From IMG/VR virus record IMGVR_UViG_3300049491_000303, positions 1 through 23,668 of that record: a DNA stretch of 23,668 nucleotides. The stretch is one strand, 5' to 3'. The notes under the pieces are model-generated. The model worked only from the letters and a program-made list of their open reading frames with translations, ran no database searches and had not been told where the DNA came from. Both the position numbers and the translations under genes were made by a program. Positions 5,461 through 12,606 of the stretch are shown here, in pieces (the first letter of the stretch is position 1; each line of letters opens with the position of its first letter). The DNA comes from a virus.

Positions 5461-7524
5461 ATGCCGGTCAGCGACGCCCCCACCCGACCCCTCGGCACCC
5501 TCCACTCCGGTGGAGGCGGTTGGGGGTCCTGGTACGAGGACGCCCTGGAGCACGTCCCGGACGTCACCTACCCCGACAGCATCCGCACCTACGGTCGGAT
5601 GCGCCGCGACCCCACCCTCGCCTCGATCATCGCGGGGTACACCAACCCAGTCGTGGCCGGGCACTGGCATGTCGACCCGTCCGGCTGCACCGATCAGGTA
5701 GTGCGGGCGGTCGCGGACAGTCTCGGCCTACCCGTCCTCGGCGACGACACCACCGGCCCAGCCACGCCCGGCGCCGACCGGAACCGTGCCGTGCAGTGGA
5801 AGGCGCACCTGCGGATCGCCGCCCTCAAGCTCGTGTGGGGGCACATCGCCGCCGAGCCGTACTACCGGGTCGACAGCGGCCGCGCGATCCTCGCCGGGCT
5901 TCCAGAGCGGATGCCGTACTCGATCGACCGCATTCACGTGGACGAGAACACCGGCCAGTTCCTCGGGATCACCCAAACCTCGTCCACGACCAGGGTCTCG
6001 TCGGACACGCCGGAGCTCCGCGCGGACCGCCTCGTCTGGTACACCCACCAGCGGGAAGGCGCAGCCTGGTGGGGGCAGTCGATCTTGCGGCCGGCGTTCG
6101 GACCGTGGTTGCTCAAGGCCGAGGCGATGCGCGTTCACGCCACGAGCCTGCGTCGCTTCGGCGCCGGGACACCCGTCATGGAGCCGGTCGCGGGGACCGT
6201 CCCGACCCCCGCGCAGATCCAGCAAGCGCAGGCTGCCGCCGCTGCGGTCCGGGTCGGGGACACCGGGGGAGTGGCGACCCCCGGGTTCACGTTGCGGATC
6301 AAGGGCGTGGAGGGGGCCATCCCCGACGCTCTCCCGTTCCTGCGGTACCTGGATGAGCAGATGGCGCGGGCCGCGCTGATGTCGATCCTCGACCTCGGGT
6401 CTACAGCGAACGGGTCCCGGGCGTTGGGTGACAACTTCGCGGACATCCTTGCCATGGCCCTACAAGCGGTCGCGGATGACATCGCCACGGACGCCACCCT
6501 GCAGCTCGCGGGACCCATCGCCACGTTCAACGCCGGCCCAGCGGCGGCGGTCCCGCGGATCGTCGTCGGGGACGTCGCCGCCACCGAGCAGGCGTTGGCG
6601 GAGACCGTGGCCCGGTTGATCACGGCGGGTGCTCTGTCCAACGACCCGGACCTTGAGGCGTGGGTACGGCGGGCGTTCGACCTCCCGCCGAAGCCAGCAG
6701 GCGCTGCCCCGGTGGTGGCGCCCGTCAAAGCCAACCGGCGGCCGGTCCGCGCGGCGGGCGACCCAGTGTGGCCGTATCACCGGCAGCTCACCGCCGTCGA
6801 GGCGAAGGCCGGGCTGGACCCGCAGGCCATCGACGACGCCGCAACCCAGATCGTGGACGACGCGATGACCGGATGGCCGGACATCACCGCCGCCCAGTAC
6901 GACGCGCTCGTTGCAGCGGTCGTGGCCGCGCTGGTCGCGGGGGACCTGACCGCCCTGGCCGCTCTCACGGTGGACTCGACCGCGGCAGGGGACGCCCTCG
7001 CTGCGGCTGTCGAAGCTGCTGCGGCGGCCGGGGTGACCCTCGCGGTGGGGGAGGCCGCGACGGCCGGCGTGACCATCCCCGCGGCTGTGGTCGACACGGA
7101 GGCCCTGGCTGGGTGGGCGCGAGCGTTGGCCGCGTCCCTCGCGGAAGGCCTCGCCACCGCGGCGGGCCGGGAAGCGCTCCGGCTCGCCGGGCCGGACCCG
7201 GACCCGCAGGCCGTCGGGGACGCCGTCCGCGGCTGGCTCGACACCCTGACCGACGGTGCGCCCAGGGAGGCGGTGGAGGCGACCGTGCAGGCGGGGATCA
7301 ACGGCGGCCGGACCGCGGCTGTGGATGGTGGCCCGTCCGGCGCCCGCTACCACCACTCCGCGATCCGTGACCACGCTACGTGTGCGAACTGTCAGGCCGC
7401 GGACGGCGTCGAATACCCGGACTTGGACGCCGTGAAGGCCGCGTTCCCCACCGGCGGGTACCGGGATTGCTTGGGCCGGTTCAGATGCCGCTGCATCGCC
7501 GCGGTGACGTGGGGTGACGGGTGA
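5461..7524 (+). CDS. Portal protein fused to a MuF-like domain
   Basis: This 687-residue protein has two parts. Residues 1 to about 430 look like a Mu gp29/DUF935-type portal: YGRMRRDPTLASIIAGYTNP (44-63), a WWGQSILRPAFGPWLLKAEA segment near 205, and a LIL-type ending. The portal dodecamer forms the DNA channel at the head vertex. The rest, after an Ala-rich helical linker, ends in a MuF-type domain with HSAIRDHATCANC, DCLGRFRC and RCIAAVTW in the last 60 residues, cysteines likely binding metal. MuF (Mu gp30/SPP1 gp7) is a minor head protein usually encoded by the next gene, so this is a fusion. The ATG has GGAGG about eleven bases upstream. Confidence 0.9.
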   Translation: MPVSDAPTRPLGTLHSGGGGWGSWYEDALEHVPDVTYPDSIRTYGRMRRDPTLASIIAGYTNPVVAGHWHVDPSGCTDQVVRAVADSLGLPVLGDDTTGPATPGADRNRAVQWKAHLRIAALKLVWGHIAAEPYYRVDSGRAILAGLPERMPYSIDRIHVDENTGQFLGITQTSSTTRVSSDTPELRADRLVWYTHQREGAAWWGQSILRPAFGPWLLKAEAMRVHATSLRRFGAGTPVMEPVAGTVPTPAQIQQAQAAAAAVRVGDTGGVATPGFTLRIKGVEGAIPDALPFLRYLDEQMARAALMSILDLGSTANGSRALGDNFADILAMALQAVADDIATDATLQLAGPIATFNAGPAAAVPRIVVGDVAATEQALAETVARLITAGALSNDPDLEAWVRRAFDLPPKPAGAAPVVAPVKANRRPVRAAGDPVWPYHRQLTAVEAKAGLDPQAIDDAATQIVDDAMTGWPDITAAQYDALVAAVVAALVAGDLTALAALTVDSTAAGDALAAAVEAAAAAGVTLAVGEAATAGVTIPAAVVDTEALAGWARALAASLAEGLATAAGREALRLAGPDPDPQAVGDAVRGWLDTLTDGAPREAVEATVQAGINGGRTAAVDGGPSGARYHHSAIRDHATCANCQAADGVEYPDLDAVKAAFPTGGYRDCLGRFRCRCIAAVTWGDG

Positions 7525-7775
7525 ACGGGCGTCCGCCGTCCATCTGGGGTGACAGCCCACCGACGGCCCGGATGACCCGGCTGCCGACCCGCGCCCTGCA
7601 TGCCGACCCGGACCCGACATGGGTGGAGTTGCTGGGCATCCCGGAGCGGCCCGACCCGGCACCTGACCTGACGGTGGCGCGGGACGTCCTCGGTGCCCTC
7701 GCCGTGTTCCTCGGCTTCCTGCTGGTTGTCGCGTTCACCACGGCTGTCGTTGTCATCGTCGCGGGGGCCTGGTGA
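7521..7775 (+). CDS. Small C-terminally anchored membrane protein
   Basis: The protein has 84 residues, GTG at 7521 overlapping the portal stop (GTGA), and its own stop overlaps the protease start. Residues 1-53 are Pro/Arg-rich and hydrophilic (SIWGDSPPTARMTRLPTR). Residues 56-84 form one clear membrane helix (VLGALAVFLGFLLVVAFTTA) that runs to the C-terminus. No family is recognised. A single-span protein between portal and protease could tether procapsids to the membrane, but this is a guess from position. Confidence 0.7.
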   Translation: MNGRPPSIWGDSPPTARMTRLPTRALHADPDPTWVELLGIPERPDPAPDLTVARDVLGALAVFLGFLLVVAFTTAVVVIVAGAW

Positions 7776-9313
7776 TGGCCGCCCTCACCACGGTGCCAAA
7801 TGTCGAGCTCGCGACCGTGGGGGTCTGGTACACGTCGACGGGCGTGTGGGACTGCACACCGGAGCAGCTCGCTGACTGTGTCCGCGCCCAGGACGACCCG
7901 ACCTTCAGGACCGCGGTCCTGAAGGTCGGCCATCAGGACGGGCGGTTCAACGCGTCGGCGGATGGTGAGCCGGGCGTCGGCAGGGTCACGAACCTTCGCC
8001 TCTCACCGGACGGGCTGACTCTCCTCGGTGACCTGACGGGGGTCCCGGCGTGGCTCGCGGAGATCATCCCGTCGGCGTATCCGTCGCGGTCGATCGAGAT
8101 GAACCTTGACGTGGTCACCGCGACCGGCCAGACCTACGCGGGGGTCCTCACCGGATTGGCGCTACTCGGGGTGACCGCACCGGCCATCGAGTCGTTGGCG
8201 GACGTTGCGGCCCTCTACGAGCAGCCCACCGCCGTCGACGCGTGGGTGTCGGCCCGCGCGGTCGCCGCGTCCATGCAGCCGGCTGTGCGGTGGCCGCCGC
8301 TGCCTGACCTGTCCACCCCGATGACCAACCCAACCGACGGAGACCCCATGCCCGCCCCAACCGTCCCGGACACGGTGCGTGCCGCCGCGTCCATCGACAC
8401 CCTGCGGACCGCCTTCTACGACTGGGTGCAAACCCAAGAAGGTGACGCCACGATCTTGGATCGGTGGGCGTGGATCTGCGACGTGTGGACCGACGCGGTC
8501 GTCGCGGACGACGACGACGGCCACCTGTGGCGGACCCCGTACACCGAAGCGGACGGCGTGTTCACGTTCGGGACACCGACCCGGGTGACCATCACGTACG
8601 TCCCGGTCGCGGACACCGTCGCCGCCCGCGGCATCGCGGACGTGCACAGGCCGTTGTGGAAGCTCAGCCCCGACACGGACACGATCACCGCACGTGCCAT
8701 CGCAACGGGTGATCGGGCTGTACGCTCTGCTCGGGGTCGGGATGACCGTGCAGCTTCCGCGATCATCCCCAAGGAGCAGGCATTGCCTGACACGCCCGCC
8801 ATCGCGCAACAGGTGCGCGAGCGGCTGGGGCTGGCCTCCGATGTCGACGACGACGCGGTGCTGGCCGCGCTCGACGCACTGAAGGCCAAGCCCGCCGCCG
8901 ACCCAACCATCCCGTCTGTCACCGACCCGGTAGCCCCCGTGGTCGACGCTGACGCCTCGGATCTGGACGCACGGATCGCCGCCCGGGTCGCCGCCGCGCA
9001 GGCCCCGCTCCTCGCCCAGCTGACCACCATGTCGGGTGAGTTGGCGGCGCGGAAGGCCGCGGAGAAGGTCACCCGCCGGGAAACGGTCCTCGCGTCCGCT
9101 CTCGCAGCCGGGAAGATCACCCCCGCTAGCCGCGATGCGATCGCCGCCCAGTATGACGCCGCACCCGACGTGGTCGAGGCGATGCTCGGGGCGATCGCCG
9201 ACGGCACCGCGATGCCCGTCAAGGCGTCCGGGGTCGTCGGCGGCGAACCGGCATCCGACGACGACGCGTTCTACGCGTCCCTGTTCGGCGCTCCTGCCGC
9301 GAAGGCGGTGTGA
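7772..9313 (+). CDS. Capsid maturation protease with in-frame scaffold
   Basis: The protein has 513 residues; GTG 7772 overlaps the previous stop, and the ATG at 7775 could also start it. Residues 1 to about 150 form the protease: KVGHQDGRFN (His54) and SAYPSRSIEM (Ser107) are plausible catalytic residues of the herpes/HK97-type prohead protease fold, with VTNLRLSPDG and LTGLALLGVTAPAI as typical neighbours. A middle domain (about 200-280; WAWICDVWTDAVV, TFGTPTRVTITYV) is common in actinophage proteases. From residue 338 the protein is Ala/Asp-rich and helical, ending in DDDAFYASLFG, which is scaffold-like. An internal promoter-like element, ribosome binding site and TTG start make this part separately expressible. 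The protease should cleave scaffold and capsid N-termini after assembly. Confidence 0.85.
   Translation: MMAALTTVPNVELATVGVWYTSTGVWDCTPEQLADCVRAQDDPTFRTAVLKVGHQDGRFNASADGEPGVGRVTNLRLSPDGLTLLGDLTGVPAWLAEIIPSAYPSRSIEMNLDVVTATGQTYAGVLTGLALLGVTAPAIESLADVAALYEQPTAVDAWVSARAVAASMQPAVRWPPLPDLSTPMTNPTDGDPMPAPTVPDTVRAAASIDTLRTAFYDWVQTQEGDATILDRWAWICDVWTDAVVADDDDGHLWRTPYTEADGVFTFGTPTRVTITYVPVADTVAARGIADVHRPLWKLSPDTDTITARAIATGDRAVRSARGRDDRAASAIIPKEQALPDTPAIAQQVRERLGLASDVDDDAVLAALDALKAKPAADPTIPSVTDPVAPVVDADASDLDARIAARVAAAQAPLLAQLTTMSGELAARKAAEKVTRRETVLASALAAGKITPASRDAIAAQYDAAPDVVEAMLGAIADGTAMPVKASGVVGGEPASDDDAFYASLFGAPAAKAV
8721..8743 (+). promoter_or_regulatory. Copy B of the recurrent promoter-like element, inside the protease gene
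   Basis: TACGCT (a good TANNNT -10 hexamer), five bases, then CGGGGTCGGGAT. It lies within the coding sequence, 40 bases before the internal scaffold start at 8783. Its presence in a coding region, in the same layout as the three intergenic copies, argues for function and not for ordinary intergenic sequence. It would give extra scaffold transcript without protease. Confidence 0.6.
8771..8785 (+). promoter_or_regulatory. Internal ribosome binding site and TTG start for scaffold
   Basis: AAGGAG (8771-8776), six bases, then TTG (8783-8785), in frame with the protease. It is one of the best Shine-Dalgarno matches in the window and is not needed for translation of the protease itself. Confidence 0.65.
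8783..9313 (+). CDS. Scaffolding protein from an internal start (Nu3-like)
   Basis: This is a 176-residue product from TTG 8783, in frame with and ending at the same stop as the protease. The arrangement matches lambda C/Nu3, where the scaffold is made from an internal start in the protease gene. It begins MPDTPAIAQQVRERLGL, has a Pro/Ala/Asp-rich linker, then a long predicted coiled coil (DLDARIAARVAAAQAPLLAQ onward), a helical domain and an acidic/aromatic tail (DDDAFYASLFG) like those that contact capsid protein. Scaffold is needed in many copies, whereas protease is needed in few, which fits a separate promoter and start. It would guide assembly of the capsid shell and then be degraded. 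Confidence 0.65.
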   Translation: MPDTPAIAQQVRERLGLASDVDDDAVLAALDALKAKPAADPTIPSVTDPVAPVVDADASDLDARIAARVAAAQAPLLAQLTTMSGELAARKAAEKVTRRETVLASALAAGKITPASRDAIAAQYDAAPDVVEAMLGAIADGTAMPVKASGVVGGEPASDDDAFYASLFGAPAAKAV

Positions 9314-9316
9314 CCG

Positions 9317-9691
9317 GTGGCTGACTACACCGATTCCAACGTCCCCGGCTGGCACCGCACCTACACCGCCAGCGCCGCGATCACCGGTGCCGCTCTCGTG
9401 GTCCTCACCGCAGCGAACACCGTCACCACGGCAGCGGGCACCGCGAACGAGCCGGTCGTGGGGATCGCCGCCCACGACGCCGCATCCGGTGACACCGTCA
9501 CCGTCGCCCGCGGGGGAGTGCAGCGGCCCATCGCCGCCGGCACCATCACCCTCGGCTCCTACATCAAGTCCGCCGCGTCCGGGCAGGTCACCACGTTCGT
9601 CGTCGGCACCGACAACCCGGTCGCCGCCCTCGGAATCGCCATCGAGGCCGGCACCGCGTCGAACCCCATCCGCGTCCTGTGGTTCCACTGA
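9317..9691 (+). CDS. DUF2190-like head decoration protein
   Basis: The protein has 124 residues, GTG at 9317, three bases after the protease stop. It is Ala/Thr/Val-rich beta protein with VTVARGGVQRPIAAGTITLG and SAASGQVTTFVVGTDNPVAA, followed by ALGIAIEAGTASNPIRVLWF. These match my memory of DUF2190 proteins, which sit immediately before the major capsid gene and are thought to form trimers on the capsid surface that stabilise the shell. Position and length both fit. It might alternatively be annotated simply as a capsid-stabilising protein. Confidence 0.8.
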   Translation: MADYTDSNVPGWHRTYTASAAITGAALVVLTAANTVTTAAGTANEPVVGIAAHDAASGDTVTVARGGVQRPIAAGTITLGSYIKSAASGQVTTFVVGTDNPVAALGIAIEAGTASNPIRVLWFH

Positions 9692-9707
9692 GGAAGGAGT
9701 GAGTTAG

Positions 9708-10640
9708 ATGCCGTACACCTACCCACCGCTCGCTCCGACCCTGTCGGGCGACGTCCTCACCATCAACCGGTTCCTTTCCAGCCCGGCGATGGTGCAGCGC
9801 CGGCTCCGCACCCTCGCGGATCAGGAGTTCGTCGCCGACGCGATCCTCATCGGGAAGGTGAAGGCCTCCGGCGGCGCGATCGCCTATGGCATCTCCGAGT
9901 CCCCGTACACCGACCGTGTCCCGGAGTCGATCCGTGCAGGCTCCGAGTACCCCCGCGGGCTCGCCCCGACCGGATCCGCCGCCCTCGCGAACGTCACCAA
10001 GTGGGGTCAGGACGTCAAGGTCACCGACGAGGAAATCGGCCGCACCCAGAACATGCAGCCGATCGAACGGTCCATGCTGAAGGTCGTCAACCAGCTGGTC
10101 CAGCAGGTCGACACCGTCTGCCTCGCCGCGGTCGCTGCCGCGGTCACGCAGACGCAGGCGGCGGTCGCGACGTGGGCGACGATCGCGACCGCGGACCCGC
10201 TGCTCGACCTGCAGCTCGCCGCCAGCATCGCGGAAGACCTCGCACAGGGTTACAAGCCGGACACCGTCGTCATGACGAAGACCCTGTACGCGCGGCTCAC
10301 CAGCAACAGGAACCTGATCGCGGGCCTGCAGCGGGAATTAACGTCCACGGTCACGTCAGACGGGAACATCCAGACCATCGGTGGCCTCGCGGTCCGCGCG
10401 GTCCCCGCGGCGCGGATGCCGGCCGGCACCACCGTCATCGTGCTGGACTCCAACCAGCTCGGCGCCATCGGCTACGAGGAGATCCCGTCCCCGGAGTACC
10501 AGGGTGACCCGGCGAACGGCATCGAGTCGTGGGTCCGCCGCGACCCGGACGCCAACGACTCGTGGCTGATCCGTGGCCGCCGCCCGGTCGTCCCGGTCAT
10601 CCAGGAGCCGGCGTGCGCGGTGAAGGTGACGGGCGCCTGA
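9708..10640 (+). CDS. Major capsid protein (HK97 fold)
   Basis: The protein has 310 residues, ATG at 9708, with GAAGGAG eight bases upstream, the strongest ribosome binding site of the head genes, as expected for the most abundant virion protein. Sequence features typical of HK97-fold capsid proteins are an N-terminal arm and spine helix (SPAMVQRRLRTLADQEFVAD), GSEYPRG followed by KWGQDVKVTDEEIGRTQ (about 103-119), a long helix NQLVQQVDTVCLAAV, a P-domain/A-domain region VVMTKTLYARLTS, and VIQEPACAVKVTGA at the end. It follows protease, scaffold and decoration genes, the usual order. There is no obvious large cleaved delta domain, consistent with a separate scaffold. Confidence 0.92.
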   Translation: MPYTYPPLAPTLSGDVLTINRFLSSPAMVQRRLRTLADQEFVADAILIGKVKASGGAIAYGISESPYTDRVPESIRAGSEYPRGLAPTGSAALANVTKWGQDVKVTDEEIGRTQNMQPIERSMLKVVNQLVQQVDTVCLAAVAAAVTQTQAAVATWATIATADPLLDLQLAASIAEDLAQGYKPDTVVMTKTLYARLTSNRNLIAGLQRELTSTVTSDGNIQTIGGLAVRAVPAARMPAGTTVIVLDSNQLGAIGYEEIPSPEYQGDPANGIESWVRRDPDANDSWLIRGRRPVVPVIQEPACAVKVTGA

Positions 10641-10909
10641 TGGCTGCAGCGAAGACCGACACTTCGGTGGTGCCGGGTCGTCGGTGGATGGTCGTGTGGC
10701 CGTCGTGGTCCGTGCACCTCACCGTCGACGGCACCACGAAGGGCCCGGACCGCACCGAACCCGTCACCACGATCGACGGCCGCACCGTCGACGTCGGCGG
10801 CGCCGGCTGGGCGACATTCGGTGCCGGGTCGGTCATCGACACGGGCATCGGCTGCACGACGGAGCACCTGGACCTGATGGCCTCCCTGGGCGCCCTGAAG
10901 GGCGCCTGA
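10640..10909 (+). CDS. Small hypothetical protein downstream of the capsid gene
   Basis: The protein has 89 residues, ATG at 10640 overlapping the capsid stop (TGATG). It is mixed beta sequence with PGRRWMVVWPSWSVHLTVDG, DGRTVDVGGAGWATF and an ending LDLMASLGALKGA. The family is not recognised. Translational coupling to the capsid gene suggests a head-associated protein, such as a minor head or capsid-completion component, but nothing in the sequence fixes this. Confidence 0.7.
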   Translation: MAAAKTDTSVVPGRRWMVVWPSWSVHLTVDGTTKGPDRTEPVTTIDGRTVDVGGAGWATFGAGSVIDTGIGCTTEHLDLMASLGALKGA

Positions 10910-10911
10910 CC

Positions 10912-11064
10912 ATGGCAGACCGCACCGTCTGGGCGGTCTGCCACCGTGAGCGGTGCACCGGGCTGAGACGTCGAAGATGCGACCCCCCTCGACGGGGCCG
11001 CGTCCCGACCCCATCGGAGACGCCCGGCCCGGTGCACCTACACCCCAACCATCTGCCGCACTAG
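10912..11064 (+). CDS. Possible small Arg/Pro-rich protein overlapping a structured region
   Basis: ATG at 10912, two bases after the previous stop, opens 50 codons to TAG. The first 18 residues look protein-like (MADRTVWAVCHRERCTGL, with possible zinc ligands), but the rest is Arg/Pro/His-rich and resembles translated GC-rich non-coding sequence. There is no good ribosome binding site. The same bases hold two strong inverted repeats. It may be a small zinc peptide, or it may not be a gene at all. Confidence 0.35.
   Translation: MADRTVWAVCHRERCTGLRRRRCDPPRRGRVPTPSETPGPVHLHPNHLPH
10915..11038 (+). other. Strongly structured segment between capsid and downstream structural genes
   Basis: Three nested or adjacent inverted repeats are visible: a perfect 9-bp stem with 9-base loop (GCAGACCGC at 10915-10923 with 10933-10941), a perfect 12-bp repeat (GGTGCACCGGGC at 10952-10963 with 11027-11038), and inside the latter a GCGTC...GACGC hairpin with an inner CCGA/TCGG stem. 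No T-run follows, so it is not a classical intrinsic terminator. It may reduce read-through or be an RNA processing or stabilising element after the capsid gene. Confidence 0.5.
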
Positions 11065-11089
11065 GGCGCAAGGGGATCGTGGGATAGAG

Positions 11090-11749
11090 ATGCCGTTCAA
11101 CGACACCGCGAAGAACGCCGCACTGGACGGGCTCGACGAGTCGATCGCGGCCGGCGTCAAGTTCCTCGGCGTCTTCACCGCCTCCGACCCGGGGACCGGT
11201 AGCACGTACACCGGTACGGAGGCGTCCGGCGGGTCACCCGCCTACGCGCGGGTCGCGGTCACGTTTGGTGCGGCCGCGTCGGGGCAGAAGTCGAACACGG
11301 GCGCTGTGACCATCGACGTCGCCGCCGGAACGTACGGGTTCATCGGCTTCTTCAACACCAGCTCGGGGAACGCGGCGGGAAATTATCTCGGATACGCGCC
11401 CATCAATGGCAGCGTGAAGGGGTTCGGGGAGGTCGACTCCACCGGCGTCACGAACGACACGATCACCTCCAGCGGGCATGGTCTGACCACCGACGACCGG
11501 GTCGTCCTCTACAACGTGTTCGCTGAGTCCATCCCCGCCGGCCTGACTGAGGGCACCCTCTACTTCGTCCTCGCGTCGGGTCTGACCGCGGACGTCTTCA
11601 AGGTCGCGACGACGTCCGGTGGTGCCGCGATCAACATCACCGGTCAGGGGGAGTTGTACTTCCAAAAAGTGATACCTGAGGTGTTCGCGTCGCCGGGGCA
11701 GATCACGATCGCGGTCGGCCAGTGCATCCTTGATGCGACGGCGTTTTAG
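11090..11749 (+). CDS. Virion structural protein, Gp80/tail-fibre-like, with an inserted beta domain
   Basis: The protein has 219 residues, ATG at 11090. The N-terminal part (NDTAKNAALDGL, GVKFLGVFTASDPG, EASGGSPAYARVAVTFGAAA, VAAGTYGFIGFF) matches my memory of a family of actinophage structural proteins labelled phage tail fibre or mycobacteriophage gp80-like. Residues about 115-190 look like an inserted module (TITSSGHGLTTDDRVVLYN, then LTEGTLYFVLASG and VFKVATTSGGAAINIT), a beta-domain type found in many phage structural proteins. The original fold resumes at the C-terminus (PGQITIAVGQCILDATAF). The ribosome binding site is weak (GGGATAGAG). It is probably a minor virion protein. Confidence 0.7.
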   Translation: MPFNDTAKNAALDGLDESIAAGVKFLGVFTASDPGTGSTYTGTEASGGSPAYARVAVTFGAAASGQKSNTGAVTIDVAAGTYGFIGFFNTSSGNAAGNYLGYAPINGSVKGFGEVDSTGVTNDTITSSGHGLTTDDRVVLYNVFAESIPAGLTEGTLYFVLASGLTADVFKVATTSGGAAINITGQGELYFQKVIPEVFASPGQITIAVGQCILDATAF

Positions 11750-11752
11750 CCG

Positions 11753-12280
11753 GTGCGCACCTACTATCAGGCGCCGATCCCGCCGCTTCATGTCCTGGAC
11801 GGCGCGGCGTTCAACACGTTCACCACGTTCCAGTCGATCGCGCCCGCCCCCCCGATCGTGCTCCCCGCGAACATCCTGGAGACCGGGTCGGAGATCTGGT
11901 TGGAGTTCGACGCCGCGTTCTCCAACACGGGCACCCCGACCCTCGGCCTCGGGTTCCTGTACGGGGCGACTGTGCTCGCGGCGGGCACCGCGATCACGAC
12001 GACGACAGCGGCTGCGTCGTGGCCGGTCCACGCGGAGTGGAAGGGCCGGGTCCGGACGGTTGGCACCGCCGGGACGATCCAGGGGGCAGGTTTCTGGATG
12101 CTCGGCACGGCCCTGACGGCGTTCTCCACCGTCCAGGCGATGCCCGCCACTCTGGCTCTGCGCACGGTCACGATCGATACGACCGCCGCGACCGCGGTGT
12201 CGCCGGGCGCGGTGTGGGGAACGAGCTCGGCGAGCAACACCATCACGGTCAACCGTTTCAGTTGCACGCTGATCAGCTAA
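11753..12280 (+). CDS. Virion structural protein (beta-rich)
   Basis: The protein has 175 residues, GTG at 11753, three bases after the preceding stop. It has a regular beta pattern rich in Ala/Thr: APAPPIVLPANILETGSEIW, FSNTGTPTLGLGFLYG, AITTTTAAASWPVHAEW, GTSSASNTITVNRFSC. These phrases match my memory of a structural protein family found in Streptomyces phages near the head and neck genes. The fold looks like a jelly-roll or Ig-like sandwich. It may decorate the head or form a fibre. No enzymatic residues are apparent. Confidence 0.7.
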   Translation: MRTYYQAPIPPLHVLDGAAFNTFTTFQSIAPAPPIVLPANILETGSEIWLEFDAAFSNTGTPTLGLGFLYGATVLAAGTAITTTTAAASWPVHAEWKGRVRTVGTAGTIQGAGFWMLGTALTAFSTVQAMPATLALRTVTIDTTAATAVSPGAVWGTSSASNTITVNRFSCTLIS

Positions 12281-12290
12281 GGGGCCAAGG

Positions 12291-12578
12291 ATGGCTGTCG
12301 GGTTCCCGGCGCTCAAGACGGACGTCGACGCGCGGGCGGGGCAGCTCGCGCTGACCGTGCGGGACACCCTCCGCCAGGTGCAGATCTTCAAGGCGTGGGT
12401 CGACACGCAGACGGATGCCGCGCTGATCGCGCTCGGCTACGTCCAGGCCGACGTCGACCGGCTCCGGTCGTCGTTCGTGGACCTCGACAAGCTCCGGTCG
12501 ATCTACGAAGGGACCGCGACGCAGGCGAGCACGTACGACTTCCGGACGTTCGCGAAGCTGCTCGTCGGCCCGATCTGA
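12291..12578 (+). CDS. Small helical structural-module protein
   Basis: The protein has 95 residues, ATG at 12291, with GGGG and AAGG just upstream. It is mostly helical: GQLALTVRDTLRQVQIFKAW, TDAALIALGYVQADVDRLRS, FVDLDKLRSIYEG, FRTFAKLLVGPI. I recall similar proteins in actinophage structural cassettes without a known function. It has no signal peptide or membrane segment. It may be a chaperone or an oligomerising base for the fibre-like proteins encoded next to it. Confidence 0.7.
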   Translation: MAVGFPALKTDVDARAGQLALTVRDTLRQVQIFKAWVDTQTDAALIALGYVQADVDRLRSSFVDLDKLRSIYEGTATQASTYDFRTFAKLLVGPI

Positions 12579-12606
12579 GGTTTATGCCGGGACGGAGGAC
12601 GACGCA

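Noticed and set aside
3502-5670. A 722-codon open frame on the minus strand opposite TerL
   Set aside because: It is a codon-bias shadow. TerL and the portal have clear motifs on the + strand, and the minus translation is Arg/Gly/Pro-rich with no recognisable domain.
10915-10941. Classical intrinsic terminator after the capsid operon
   Set aside because: The stem is strong, but no T-run follows and the next structural genes are on the same strand; it is kept only as a structured element.
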